DNA of 64,000 nucleotides, from positions 5,208,001-5,272,000 of the forward strand of contig NZ_JAANOU010000001.1 in the NCBI RefSeq assembly GCF_011758765.1. Direction: 5' to 3'. The translations under genes and the position numbers were made by a program. This document shows, piece after piece, positions 36,901-45,393 of this stretch. Every line of letters begins with the position of its first letter. Position 1 is the first letter of the stretch. The notes beneath the pieces were generated by a model. It was not told the origin of the DNA. It saw nothing but the letters and a program-made list of their open reading frames with translations, and ran no database searches. Source of the stretch: Amycolatopsis viridis (GTDB lineage Bacteria; Actinomycetota; Actinomycetes; Mycobacteriales; Pseudonocardiaceae).

Positions 36901-37944
36901 CAGGTCGATCAGGGTGACCCCGACGAGGCCCTCCTCGAGGATGATCTGCTCCTCGCGGGTGATCTCGGCGTCGTCGAGCACGATCACGATGTGCGGCTGG
37001 TCCGGCGACGGCGTGGCGTTGCGGGAGAACCGCGGCCGGTCGCGCAGCTCGGCGTCCAGCCACTGCTCGATCTGCGCCAGCGAGCCGGCCATCATCCGCA
37101 GCTGGCCGATGCCGTCGGACAGCTCCGGGTGCTGGACGTGCGGCAACCACTTCGCCCATTCCCACTCGGCCTTCGCGCGACCGGTGGTGGCGAACGCCAG
37201 CAGCACGTCGTCGCAGCTGTGGAAGGTGACCAGCTGGGCCAGCATCGCCCTGGTCAGCCCCCGGGTCAGCTCCTTGTCGCCGCTCACGCTGACCGCCGCG
37301 AAGCCGCGCAGCGTGATCTGGGTGGGCAGGTCCGGGACGATCGAGTGGGCGCGCACGAACCGGCGCAGCGCGAGGGTGGCGATCGGCTCCAGCTCGTCAA
37401 CCGGGCCGGTCTGCGGCGGGACCAGGCGCGTGGCCAGCCGGTGCGAGCTGCGGCCCACGCGCAGGTGCAGGAAGTCCTGGTCGTTCTGACGGCGCTCCCA
37501 CATCCGGCGGCTCGCGGCCAGCGACCACAGCGCCTGCGGGTCCGGGTGCACCCACTCCAGCGAGGCGCGCTGATCGGCCATCGCCTCGCGGGCGCGCTCC
37601 CGCATCTGGCCGAGGTACCGCAGGTAGTCCTTGCGGTCCTCGTTCATCTCGGCCTTCTTGGCGCCGCCGCTCTTGCCGCCGCCGGCGAACATGCCGCCCA
37701 TCGACATGAGCATCATCAGCGGGAACATCAGGGTCAGCGGGCTGCGCGCAGCGGCCCCGCCGGTGGTGAACAGGACCACGACCATGCCCAGCGTGGCCAC
37801 GATCATGACCACGGGCATCATCTTCTGGACGATGTTGCCCGGGATCGTGCGGGGCACCTCCGGTGGCGGCTCGAGGTGGACCTCACCGCCCGGTGGACGC
37901 GGTGCAGCAAGCCGTGGTGACCTCTTGAACTGCAGCGTGCTCAC
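33934..37944 (-). CDS. eccC: ESX-4 motor ATPase EccC
   Basis: This 1336-aa FtsK/SpoIIIE-type ATPase powers type VII export. Two transmembrane helices (about 40-62 and 68-90) are followed by three ATPase domains. D1 has GATGSGKSE (near 486) and Walker B FICIDEFSE; D2 has GGPQSGKST (near 848) with FLIVDGW in place of a D-E Walker B; D3 has ADGESGKTN (near 1138) and FIVVDDYD. All three P-loops look intact, while D2's Walker B is degenerate, a common state in EccC where only D1 is strongly catalytic. It is one chain, unlike the split EccCa/EccCb of ESX-1. It is divergent from eccD. Confidence 0.96.
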   Translation of the reverse strand: MSTLQFKRSPRLAAPRPPGGEVHLEPPPEVPRTIPGNIVQKMMPVVMIVATLGMVVVLFTTGGAAARSPLTLMFPLMMLMSMGGMFAGGGKSGGAKKAEMNEDRKDYLRYLGQMRERAREAMADQRASLEWVHPDPQALWSLAASRRMWERRQNDQDFLHLRVGRSSHRLATRLVPPQTGPVDELEPIATLALRRFVRAHSIVPDLPTQITLRGFAAVSVSGDKELTRGLTRAMLAQLVTFHSCDDVLLAFATTGRAKAEWEWAKWLPHVQHPELSDGIGQLRMMAGSLAQIEQWLDAELRDRPRFSRNATPSPDQPHIVIVLDDAEITREEQIILEEGLVGVTLIDLSDSLGNLTARRGLRLVVEKERVGARSGGGIEWFGKPDSLSAVECEALARKLAPYRVGGAAQEAGDDEPLLSNPTLLELLGIPGDPMTFDVQQAWRPRPVRDRYRVPFGIGEFGQPVELDIKEAAMEGMGPHGLCIGATGSGKSEFLRTLVLGLLATHSSTTLNMILVDFKGGATFLGLDKAPHVAATITNLAGDLTLVDRMKDAIAGEVARRQEVLAKGNYKNVWDYEKARENGADLDPMPALFICIDEFSEMLTAKPDFIDIFLQIGRVGRSLQMHMLLASQRLEEGKLRGLDTFLSYRIGLKTFSAAESRAAIGVPDAFELPSIPGSGYLKYDTNTMVRFKASYVSGPYRPAGMQAAGPVANVVRADKRPQLFVPDYVELPPAPEPEAARADAPKQPQQQEGNEPTELEVIVDRLVGQGPPAHEVWLPPLNESNSLDTLLPNLNPTDDRGLSPVGFFGNGKLQVPIGIVDRPFEQRRDPLWADFSGAAGHGVIVGGPQSGKSTLLRTLIMSLSLANTPEEAQFYCIDLGGGTLAGLSELPHVGGVAVARREPDKARRIVAELNALANEREGLFGQLGIDSMSDFRNRKRRGEITPEQDPFGDAFLIVDGWRALRDDFEELEPQITALAQRGLAYGVHVIVSANRWADIRPAIKDMLGTRFELRLGDPSESDIDRRVAVNVPEGRPGRGLTRDRLHMLIGLPRIDGSSDPETIGAGVADAVAKIRAAWPGRPAPQVRLLPEMVSYADVLSMDKQRHTRLIPIGINENELAPVYLDFDADPHFLAFADGESGKTNLLRQITRGITERYTAKEAVIVLVDYRRTMLGFVEGDHLLGYAVSSNQLEGMVKDIVGSMTRRLPGPDVTQEQLRNRSWWKGPELFIVVDDYDLVATQTSNPLKPLSEFLAQAKDVGLHMVVVRRTGGASRSSYDPIIGKLKEIVAPGLVMNGSKDEGQLLGNVKPSAMPPGRGVLVSRKVGKQLMQVSWIQPE

Positions 37945-38181
37945 CGAAGGGTCCCCTCTTCACACTCGATGTCGCCTGCTCCGCCAGGGCCCACACGGTA
38001 GCGAACACCAGCCCTGTCCAGGGCCGAGACCGCCCAGCCCGGCACCGATCGCCCGAATCCACCCCCGCGGCAGAGCCAGGTGCAGTAATACTAGGACCGC
38101 CCACCGACAGTCCGGAACGATCCGCGGGCACGCGTCGGGCAGGATTCACAGGCAGCGGCTGCCGCGGACGAGGGTGTTCGG

Positions 38182-38187
38182 TATAAG
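38182..38187 (+). promoter_or_regulatory. -10 of the eccD-mycP promoter
   Basis: TATAAG (38182-38187) lies in the 279-nt divergent gap between eccC and eccD, about 37 nt before the GTG; a GGGGGCAGG ribosome-binding site follows. A palindrome GGCAGC-G-GCTGCC (near 38151-38163) lies just upstream. I could not identify the eccC promoter. Confidence 0.4.
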
Positions 38188-38223
38188 TAGCCCGCAGCAT
38201 TCTCTCGGGTAGGGGGCAGGCAA

Positions 38224-39615
38224 GTGGCAACGGGCACGACGGTGTTCAGCAGGGTGACGGTGGTCGCGCCCAGCACCAGGATCGACGTGGCGCTGCCCGC
38301 CGACGTCGCGGTCGCCGACCTCATGCCGATGCTGCTCGAGATGGCCCGGGAAACCTCCCCCGACGGTGGCGCCCGGCACGGCGGCTGGGCGCTGGCGAAG
38401 CTGGGTGACGCCCCGCTCGACCCTAGCCGCACGCTCGCCTCGCTCGGCATCGTCGACGGTGACCTGCTCCAGCTGCGCAAGCGCAGCGACAACCCGCCGC
38501 CGCCGCTGTACGACGACGTGGTCGACGCGATCGCCGACGCGCAGCCGGACACGTTCCGGCCGTGGACAACGGAAACGGCACGGCGCATCGGGCACATCGC
38601 GGGCGGGCTGGCCCTGTTCACCGCGGCCCTGGCGTTGTTCACGGGCGGGCCGCTGTTCGGCGGCAACGGCCTGGCCGCCGCGCTCACCGCCGGTGTCGCC
38701 GCGATCGCCTGCCTCGCCGTCGGCGCGACCCTGGCCAAGGCGTACCAGGCCGAGGCGACCGGCGTGGTGATCGCCGCCGCGGGCGGGCTGCCGTTCGCGT
38801 TCGTCGCCGGCTTCTACGCCGTGCCCGGCCTGACCGTGCGCGCCAACCTGCTCCTGGCCAGTGGTCTGGTGGTGATCCTGGCCGCCGTCGCGATCATGAT
38901 CATGGGGGCGGGCATCACCACGTTCATCGCCGCCGCCACGGCCGGGGTGATCGGGGTGGTCGCGTTCACCGTCGCGACCCTGATCGCCCACCCGGCCCCG
39001 GGCGTCGCCGCGGGGACCGCCGCCGGCGCGCTGGCGCTGATCTCCCTGCTGCCTCGCGCGACGATCTGGCTGGCCAAGCTGCCGCTGCCGCACGTGCCCA
39101 GCACCGCTGAGGAACTCAAAGAGGACACCGCGTTCCCCGACTACACCGAGATCGAGCGGCGCACGGCGCTGGCACACAAGTACATGACCGGCCTGCTGAT
39201 CGGTTGCGGCGGCGCGACCGCGGTCGCAGCGATCATCACCGCCAGCGCGCCGGGCGTGTGGGGCATCCTCACCGCCGCCGTCGCGACGATGGTGCTGCTG
39301 CTGCGTGCCCGCTCCTACGCCAACGGCAGCCAGGCCGTCGCGTTGCTGACCACCGGCATCGTCTCCGGTGCGGGCATCCTGATCGGCTGGCTGGGCACGC
39401 AGAGCCCGGCGGGCCGCCTCCTGTGGGTGTTCGGGGTGCTGGTCATCGTCGGTGCGGGTGCGCTGGTGGTCGGCGTGGTGTTCCCGAACCAGCGGTTCTC
39501 GCCGCCGTTGCGCCGCACCGTCGAGATCTTCGAGGCCGTCTGCATCGCCACCGTGCTGCCCCTCGCGCTGGCCGTCATGAACCTGTACGCCACGCTGCGG
39601 CACATCTCGTTCTGA
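38224..39615 (+). CDS. eccD: ESX-4 membrane channel protein EccD
   Basis: This 463-aa protein has an N-terminal ubiquitin-like domain (about 1-85; FSRVTVVAPSTRIDVALP, LASLGIVDGDLLQL) and about eleven transmembrane helices from residue 120 on. EccD dimers surround the central cavity of the type VII inner-membrane complex. The length is that of ESX-4 EccD. The GTG at 38224 has a GGGGG-rich ribosome-binding site. mycP follows 23 nt later, so they are one operon. Confidence 0.95.
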   Translation: MATGTTVFSRVTVVAPSTRIDVALPADVAVADLMPMLLEMARETSPDGGARHGGWALAKLGDAPLDPSRTLASLGIVDGDLLQLRKRSDNPPPPLYDDVVDAIADAQPDTFRPWTTETARRIGHIAGGLALFTAALALFTGGPLFGGNGLAAALTAGVAAIACLAVGATLAKAYQAEATGVVIAAAGGLPFAFVAGFYAVPGLTVRANLLLASGLVVILAAVAIMIMGAGITTFIAAATAGVIGVVAFTVATLIAHPAPGVAAGTAAGALALISLLPRATIWLAKLPLPHVPSTAEELKEDTAFPDYTEIERRTALAHKYMTGLLIGCGGATAVAAIITASAPGVWGILTAAVATMVLLLRARSYANGSQAVALLTTGIVSGAGILIGWLGTQSPAGRLLWVFGVLVIVGAGALVVGVVFPNQRFSPPLRRTVEIFEAVCIATVLPLALAVMNLYATLRHISF

Positions 39616-39638
39616 GCATGACTCGAGGGGGAACTCGC

Positions 39639-41105
39639 GTGCGGAGACTCGGGGCGCCCGGGCGGACGGTCACCGTCCTGCTCGCGGCGTCGATCGGCCT
39701 CCTGGGGACCAGTTCGGCCGGGGCGCAGACGGGCGGCACCGGCTCCGGCGGTTCCTGGGCGGTGCCGCCCCCGTTCGTCGCCGGCTACCTGCCGAACGAC
39801 AACGGCGGCCGCAACGGCTTCGACTACCAGCCCAAGAACGCGTGCGTGACCCGCGACCTCGGGCAGAAGAACGTCGTCCTGCGGGAGAAGCCGTGGGGTC
39901 AGCAGTACCTGCAGATCGAAGAGGCCCAGCAGATCGCGCGGGCGAGGAGCGGTTCCGCCGGCGGCGGGATCCGGGTGGCCGTGATCGACACCGGCGTGAC
40001 GCGGCACCCGTACCTGCCCCGGCTGGAGGGCGGCGGGGATTACGTCGTGGCGGGCGACAACGGCCTGAACGACTGCGACGGCCACGGCACCGAGGTGGCC
40101 GGGATCATCGCCGCGCAGACCCCGCAGGACCAGATCGGGTTCACCGGCGTCGCCCCGGACGCCACGATCGTGTCGATCCGGCAGTCCAGCCAGAACTACT
40201 CGAAGCCCAACACCGCGGGCGGCACCAGCGGCCAGCAGACCGGCGGCCGCCAGCAGAACGACGTCAACGGCGCGGGCACCACGGCCTCGCTCGCGCAGGC
40301 GATCGTGCGAGCAGTCAACCTGCACGTCAACGTCATCAACATGTCGGTGGACAACTGCCGCCCGGCGGACGGCGCGATCACCGACGGCGAACGGGCCGTG
40401 CAGGCAGCGGTCCGCTACGCCGTGGACCAGAACGTGGTGGTGGTCGCCGCGGCGGGCAACACCTCCGAAACGTGCCCGCAGAACGACCAGCCCGACCCGA
40501 ACAGACCGCGATCCATCGTGACACCGCCCTGGTTCTCCGACGACGTCCTGTCCGTGGCGGCGATCGACGAGACCGGCGGGGTCGCACCGTTTTCGGTGCA
40601 CGGGCCGTGGGTGAGCGTCGCCGCGCCGGGCACCAACATCATCTCGCTGGACCCGTCGAAGGGGTCGGACCAGCTGGCGAACCAGACGATCGAGAACGAC
40701 AAGGCCACCCCGATCCAGGGCACCAGCTTCGCGGCGCCGTACGTGGCCGGGGTGGCCGCGCTGGTGGCCGCGCAGTACCCCGGGCTCTCGGCGCGGCAGA
40801 TCATGAACCGGATCCGGGTGACGGCGCAGCACCCGGGTGCCCAGGACGGACGGGACAACTTCACCGGCTACGGCGTGGTGAACCCGGTGGCGGCGCTCAC
40901 CGCGATCGTGCCGTCCGAGGAGAACGTGGCCGCCCACGCCCCGCGGCAGCTGCCGTCCGGGCTGCCCGACGCGTCACCGAAGAACTGGACGCCGATGGTC
41001 GTCGCGCTGGCCGGCACCGGCGGCGGCCTCGTCGTGCTGCTGGTGGTGATGTTCGTGATGCGGACGATCCGCCGCACCCGCGAAGCCACACCACCAACGA
41101 AGTGA
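39639..41105 (+). CDS. mycP: Mycosin, subtilisin-like ESX-4 protease MycP
   Basis: This 488-aa exported serine protease has a signal peptide (about 1-29, cleavage near GAQ), a subtilisin domain with the complete triad D117 (VAVIDTGV), H149 (GHGTEVAG) and S363 (GTSFAAP), oxyanion Asn in AAAGNTSE, and a C-terminal membrane anchor (about 447-470) with a short basic tail. Mycosins stabilise the EccB-EccE complex from the outside. GTG 39639 is preferred over ATG 39618 because GAGGGGG lies 7 nt upstream. Confidence 0.95.
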   Translation: MRRLGAPGRTVTVLLAASIGLLGTSSAGAQTGGTGSGGSWAVPPPFVAGYLPNDNGGRNGFDYQPKNACVTRDLGQKNVVLREKPWGQQYLQIEEAQQIARARSGSAGGGIRVAVIDTGVTRHPYLPRLEGGGDYVVAGDNGLNDCDGHGTEVAGIIAAQTPQDQIGFTGVAPDATIVSIRQSSQNYSKPNTAGGTSGQQTGGRQQNDVNGAGTTASLAQAIVRAVNLHVNVINMSVDNCRPADGAITDGERAVQAAVRYAVDQNVVVVAAAGNTSETCPQNDQPDPNRPRSIVTPPWFSDDVLSVAAIDETGGVAPFSVHGPWVSVAAPGTNIISLDPSKGSDQLANQTIENDKATPIQGTSFAAPYVAGVAALVAAQYPGLSARQIMNRIRVTAQHPGAQDGRDNFTGYGVVNPVAALTAIVPSEENVAAHAPRQLPSGLPDASPKNWTPMVVALAGTGGGLVVLLVVMFVMRTIRRTREATPPTK

Positions 41106-41191
41106 CCTGGGTGGTCATCCCGCCAAGGCGACGCTAGGCACCCTTGGCCATCCCGGAGCCTGCCCGTCCGGCGAGGACTCTTTTGATCTTT

Positions 41192-41209
41192 CCCGGCCTT
41201 CGGGCCGGG
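41192..41209. other. UUCG-loop hairpin between mycP and eccB
   Basis: CCCGGCC-TTCG-GGCCGGG is a 7-bp stem closed by an extra-stable UUCG tetraloop in the 213-nt convergent gap. No U-tract follows on either strand, so termination strength is uncertain. Confidence 0.5.
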
Positions 41210-41318
41210 GCGACTCACGGCGCTCCGTGGTCAGGTCTGGCGCGCGGCCACGCTCGTTGCGTTGCCGGGTGGCAGTTGGCGAGATGAACGCGCCTGCGAG
41301 CGGCTTGTCTATTGTGGA

Positions 41319-42923
41319 CTAGTTGCCCGCGGCTCGTTGCTGCTGGGCCGGGAAGCTGCCCGCGTCGGGTGCGATCGGGACCGAGTCGTAGCTCCGCTGC
41401 GCGTCCTGCACGTTGAGGGATGCGCCGGTCGGCAGCAGGCGCACGATGGCGTCCGGGGCTGGCCGCGGGTCGGTCAGGCCCAGGGCGTTCGCGGTGTTCG
41501 CGTCGGGCACTCCGTAGCGCAGGCCGCGGTCGGTCACCAGGGAGATCGGTCCCGTGGCGAAGGACTGCTTCGACGTCGCCGAGCGGATGACGGCTCCGCG
41601 GCCCGGTGGCAGGTAGAAGTTGTCGATCTTCAGACCGTCCGGGCTCGGCTGTCCGATCTGGATCAGTTTCGCGTCGGCGGGGACCGGGAGCTGCGTGCCC
41701 ATGTACACCGCGGTGTGCTGGTCCTCCGTCGTCGGGTCGCCGGGGTTCACCACGTTCCAGCCGAGGCACGTCACCGGGGTCTGCGTCGGGTCCAGGACCG
41801 TCGGGATCGTGTTCGGCATGGTGTCGACCTTGAGCGCATCGGCGTCACCGGACTGGATCTGGCGGATCGCGGTGATCGTGTTCGGCGGCAGTTCCTGCGG
41901 CCGGGGCGCCGCGGCCGAGCTGCCCGAGAAGCGGATCAGATCCGCGACCGCGGGCGAGACGCGCTGGATCCCGTTCTGCAGCACCACGTAGCTGGTGCGG
42001 GTGCCGTCGGAGAACGAGACGACGAACACGTCACCCACCGCGAGCCCGGCCGCGCCCAGCGGCTGGAACTGCGACGGGCTGCCCTTGCCGGGGATCGCGG
42101 GCGGCGTGAACGGCGTCACCTGCGGGATGGCGTTCAGCAGGCCGATCGAGATGCGCCGCGCGTTCTGCGGGTTCAGGCCGAGTGCCGTGTAGACGCCCGC
42201 GCGCGCCGGGTCGAGCTCGGCCCGGACGGTGTTCGCGTTCGGCTGGTTCGGGTTCCGCGCCAGGCGGTAGATCAGGTACGGCTTGTCGTTGTCGCCGACG
42301 GCGAGGACGGCCTCGTCGTCGCCCAGCTCGCGTCCGGGGTTCGGCACTCCGGCGAGCACCGTCGTCGCGTTCGTAGCCTGCTGCAACGCGAGCTGGCTGG
42401 GCAGGTCGGAGCGGATGGTCAGCCGGTCGCACACCGCCCAGTCGTCGGAAACCCGCTGCGACGTGGTCGGCAGCAGCTGCGGACCGTCCACAATGCCCGT
42501 CAGCCGCCCGCGCGGGATGTCCTTGAGCTGGTCGTCCGGAACCACCGACGGCTGCACCGCCGCGGTCGCCGCACCGCCGTTGCGCCCCTGCTGCGCCATG
42601 AGCAGCAGGCGCGCCGAGGCCAGGTTGAAGGTCGGGACGAGCTGCTTCGGGTTTCCGGTCACGACGTAGATCGCGCCGGACTCCTCACCGATCACGATGT
42701 TGCCCGACCCCGGCACCGCGGGGCTCGGGCTGATCAATCCGAAGACCACGAAGCCGACGATCCCGAGCAGCGCCAGGAGGAAGCCGACGATCGTCGCCCG
42801 GCCGTGCGTCCGCATCGGATCGTGGAGCATCACCGAGTCCCGCCGGACCAGCGCGGACTGCATCCGGCGCAGCACGAACTGGTAGGCGTGAACCTGGGAT
42901 TTCGTTGTCGGTGTTGACGGCAT
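41319..42923 (-). CDS. eccB: ESX-4 core protein EccB
   Basis: This 534-aa protein has one N-terminal transmembrane helix (about 43-64, ATIVGFLLALLGIVGFVVFG) after a short cytoplasmic segment (SQVHAYQFVLRRMQSALVRRD, the family signature) and a large extracytoplasmic domain with the repeated R-domains and central core of EccB. A Cys pair (VCDRLT and VTCLGW) is likely to form the known disulfide. EccB bridges the membrane pore to MycP. It is divergent from eccE across 155 nt. Confidence 0.95.
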   Translation of the reverse strand: MPSTPTTKSQVHAYQFVLRRMQSALVRRDSVMLHDPMRTHGRATIVGFLLALLGIVGFVVFGLISPSPAVPGSGNIVIGEESGAIYVVTGNPKQLVPTFNLASARLLLMAQQGRNGGAATAAVQPSVVPDDQLKDIPRGRLTGIVDGPQLLPTTSQRVSDDWAVCDRLTIRSDLPSQLALQQATNATTVLAGVPNPGRELGDDEAVLAVGDNDKPYLIYRLARNPNQPNANTVRAELDPARAGVYTALGLNPQNARRISIGLLNAIPQVTPFTPPAIPGKGSPSQFQPLGAAGLAVGDVFVVSFSDGTRTSYVVLQNGIQRVSPAVADLIRFSGSSAAAPRPQELPPNTITAIRQIQSGDADALKVDTMPNTIPTVLDPTQTPVTCLGWNVVNPGDPTTEDQHTAVYMGTQLPVPADAKLIQIGQPSPDGLKIDNFYLPPGRGAVIRSATSKQSFATGPISLVTDRGLRYGVPDANTANALGLTDPRPAPDAIVRLLPTGASLNVQDAQRSYDSVPIAPDAGSFPAQQQRAAGN

Positions 42924-43078
42924 TCTCGACCTGCTGCTCCCCGAGTCGCGGTACGGTTCCGCAGGATAGCGGTACGGGAACAGGGGCGGTGCGGGTTTCT
43001 CCCAACTCCGGCTAGGGTCAGGTTCCCGGCCGACCGGCTTGCCGGGATCGCTGTAGGTACGAGGGGAAGAACGAGCGG

Positions 43079-44566
43079 ATGTCCGTCACCACTCCGCCAC
43101 GTCCGGGCGGGCCCCCGGGTCCGCCGCCGCCGGGAGGTCGACCGCCGGGCCCGCCGCCGCACCAGGGGAGACCGGGCGGACCCGCCGGACCGCGCATCCC
43201 GCAGGGACCTGGAGGACCGGGTGGACCGGGCGGCCCCGGCGGTCGCGGCCCCGGTGGACCGGGTGGCCCCGGTGGCCCCGGTGGGCCGGGCGGTGGACCG
43301 GGAGGGACACCACCCGCGCAGCCGCCGGCGCCGGTCGCTCCCCCGGTTCGCCGCCGCGTCCGGAACACCCGGCTCGGGCCGGTTCCGGTGGCGAACCTCG
43401 TGGTGCTCGAAATCGGCCTGGCGGTCGGGCTGATCCTCGTCGCCATCAACCAGTCGCTGCTCTACGTCGGCGTCGGGGTGCTCGCCGCCGCGCTGATCGT
43501 CGCGGTGCTGCGCTGGCGCGGTCAGTGGTTCACCCAATGGGTCGGACTGACACTGCGTTATTCGTTCCGCGGCCACGACCGGGTGGCGACGCCGCCCGCG
43601 CCCGACACCCACGAGGCCGCCCCGGGCGAGGTGTCCGTCACCGGACCCGACGACGTGCGCGTCAGCCTGCTGCGGCTCGTCGTGCCGGACCTCGTGGTCG
43701 CCCACGGCAAGGACCACGAGCTGCAGGAGGTCGGGCTCGCCTGGCACGAGGGCACCTGGACCGCCGTGCTGCTGGTGGAGCCCGCGCCCGCGCTGATCAC
43801 CCAGGCCGGTGGCGCACCGAGCCTGCCGCTGTCGGCGCTGGCACCGTGCCTGGAGGACCGGGGGGTGGTGCTGGACTCCATCCAGATGATCTGGCACTGC
43901 TACCCGGGCAGCGCCGCGCTGCCCGCCGACTCCCCCGCGCTCACGTCCTACCTGGAGGTCCTCGGACCGCTCCCAGCGGCGGCGCGCCGCACGACGTGGG
44001 TCGCCATCCGGCTGGACCCGCGGCGCTGCCCGACGGCGATCCGGGAGCGCGGCGGCGGCGTGGTCGGTGCCCACCGCGCCCTGATCGGCGCGTTGTCCCG
44101 CGTGCGCAACGCCCTGGAGTCGCAGGGGGTGCCGACGCGCCCGCTGAACCCGGACGAGCTGCTGCGGGCCGGGATCTCGGCCGCCGAGCTGACGGCGGCG
44201 GTCGCCGGCGGGTCGGCGGTCAACCTGAAGGAGAACTGGACCAGCGCGACCGCGGCCGGCATCGGGCACGCCAGCTACGCGATCACCGGCTGGCCGAAGG
44301 GCCGGGTCACGGCCACGCTGAACGCGTTGACCAGCGTGCGGACCCTGTCCTCGACGGTGGCGCTGTCCATGTCACCGTCGGACGACGAGGGCAAGATCGG
44401 GCTGCGCGGTGTGGTGCGGTTGAGCGCGCGTAGCCCGCGTGAACTGGACGCCGCCGACGAGCGGCTGAACGCCATCGCCGAGCGCATCGGGGTGTCGCTG
44501 ACCCCGCTCCGGGGAGTTCAGGTCGGCGGTCTCGCCGCCACCATGCCGATGGGAGGCACCGCATGA
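43079..44566 (+). CDS. eccE: ESX-4 component EccE with collagen-like N-terminus
   Basis: This 495-aa protein begins with about 90 residues of Pro/Gly repeats (Gly-Gly-Pro triplets), a basic patch and two transmembrane helices (about 106-125 and 127-146). A soluble domain (about 160-490) of the EccE kind follows. EccE sits at the edge of the type VII complex; the M. tuberculosis ESX-4 lacks it, so this system is the more complete form. GAGGGGAAGA precedes ATG 43079. The stop overlaps the next gene (ATGA). Confidence 0.88.
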   Translation: MSVTTPPRPGGPPGPPPPGGRPPGPPPHQGRPGGPAGPRIPQGPGGPGGPGGPGGRGPGGPGGPGGPGGPGGGPGGTPPAQPPAPVAPPVRRRVRNTRLGPVPVANLVVLEIGLAVGLILVAINQSLLYVGVGVLAAALIVAVLRWRGQWFTQWVGLTLRYSFRGHDRVATPPAPDTHEAAPGEVSVTGPDDVRVSLLRLVVPDLVVAHGKDHELQEVGLAWHEGTWTAVLLVEPAPALITQAGGAPSLPLSALAPCLEDRGVVLDSIQMIWHCYPGSAALPADSPALTSYLEVLGPLPAAARRTTWVAIRLDPRRCPTAIRERGGGVVGAHRALIGALSRVRNALESQGVPTRPLNPDELLRAGISAAELTAAVAGGSAVNLKENWTSATAAGIGHASYAITGWPKGRVTATLNALTSVRTLSSTVALSMSPSDDEGKIGLRGVVRLSARSPRELDAADERLNAIAERIGVSLTPLRGVQVGGLAATMPMGGTA

Positions 44567-45285
44567 GCCTGCGGCTTCGTGACCCGGGCCGGAACACCGG
44601 GGTGGCGCCGGAGTTCGTGGTCGACCCGGCACTGCTGGACGCGATCAGCCCGTCCGGCGATCGCGGCGGGATCGTGGTCGGCTCGGGTCTGAAGGGCGAG
44701 CCGCTGACGATCTCGGCTCTGCGTGCCGCGCCCACCCGGATCGTGCTGGTGGGCGGTCTCTACCTGGCGCGCCAGGTCGCGCTGCGGGCGGTCGCCGTCG
44801 GAGCGTGGGTGACCATCGCGACCGGACGGCCCGCGGCCTGGCAGGTGCTGCCGAAGGCGGCCGGGAACCAGCCGAACGGACAGCCGTCGCCGCTGGTGAC
44901 GATCCGCCGGCTGTCCCCGGTCGAGCTGCCGCGCCCGTCCGAGGACGCCCCCCTGCTGGTGGTCACCGACGGCGGGCCGACGCCCCAGGACCTGTTCCCG
45001 CCGCGCTCCCCCTGGCACACGACGATGTACGTGCTGCCGTACCTGCACCCCCAGGCGACGACGATCGCCAACGCGGCGGACGTGGTGCTGATGCAGCGGC
45101 TGCCGGTCGGACAGGCCGAGCTGGCGGCCCGCATCTGGCGACTGCCGCCGCAGATGATGCGCCAGCTGACCACGCTGAAGGACGACCAGGTGGTGGCGCT
45201 GGGCCAGAACCTGTGGCGCCCGCTGCGGCTGGTCACCACACCGAAGGAGCAGCAGCTGCTCGGCCCCGTCCGCCGCGGCGACTGA
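44563..45285 (+). CDS. EccE-coupled conserved hypothetical protein
   Basis: This 240-aa protein has no recognised domain. It is an alpha/beta protein without a signal peptide or transmembrane helix; strands such as TRIVLVGGLYLARQVALRAVAVGA and PLLVVTDGG look Rossmann-like but carry no P-loop. Start ATG 44563 overlaps the eccE stop, so expression is coupled to EccE. A peripheral cytoplasmic role at the ESX-4 complex, with EccE or the EccC ATPase, is my inference. It ends the plus-strand ESX-4 group. Confidence 0.8.
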   Translation: MSLRLRDPGRNTGVAPEFVVDPALLDAISPSGDRGGIVVGSGLKGEPLTISALRAAPTRIVLVGGLYLARQVALRAVAVGAWVTIATGRPAAWQVLPKAAGNQPNGQPSPLVTIRRLSPVELPRPSEDAPLLVVTDGGPTPQDLFPPRSPWHTTMYVLPYLHPQATTIANAADVVLMQRLPVGQAELAARIWRLPPQMMRQLTTLKDDQVVALGQNLWRPLRLVTTPKEQQLLGPVRRGD

Positions 45286-45339
45286 CCCACCGGGCCCGCC
45301 GCCCAGCGACCGCTGCGTTGCCCGTGGCGGTGGAAGAAG

Positions 45340-45391
45340 CTCTCCACAGGCGAGCTCCAACCTGTGGACAACTCCTGTGGATTGTGGATAA
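45340..45391. promoter_or_regulatory. Cluster of DnaA-box-like 9-mers
   Basis: CTCTCCACA (45340-45348), the reverse complement of TTGTCCACA (45363-45371), CAATCCACA (reverse, 45376-45384) and TTATCCACA (reverse, 45383-45391) lie within 52 nt. Three fit the actinobacterial consensus (T/C)(T/C)(G/A/C)TCCACA; the fourth has one deviation. The gap is convergent, so promoter control is unlikely. Confidence 0.6.
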
Positions 45392-45393
45392 CC

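Noticed and set aside
33709-37920. A plus-strand open frame of about 1400 codons opposite eccC.
   Set aside because: It is antisense to a gene with three clear ATPase domains, is rich in Arg, His, Gln and Val without any domain, and follows from high GC codon bias on the other strand.
41106-41318. Intrinsic terminator with UUCG loop as sole explanation of the mycP-eccB gap.
   Set aside because: The hairpin is clear, but no U-tract follows on either strand, so I listed it only as a structure.
45340-45391. Chromosomal origin oriC.
   Set aside because: dnaA, dnaN and rpmH are absent, and only four boxes are present with no AT-rich unwinding region.
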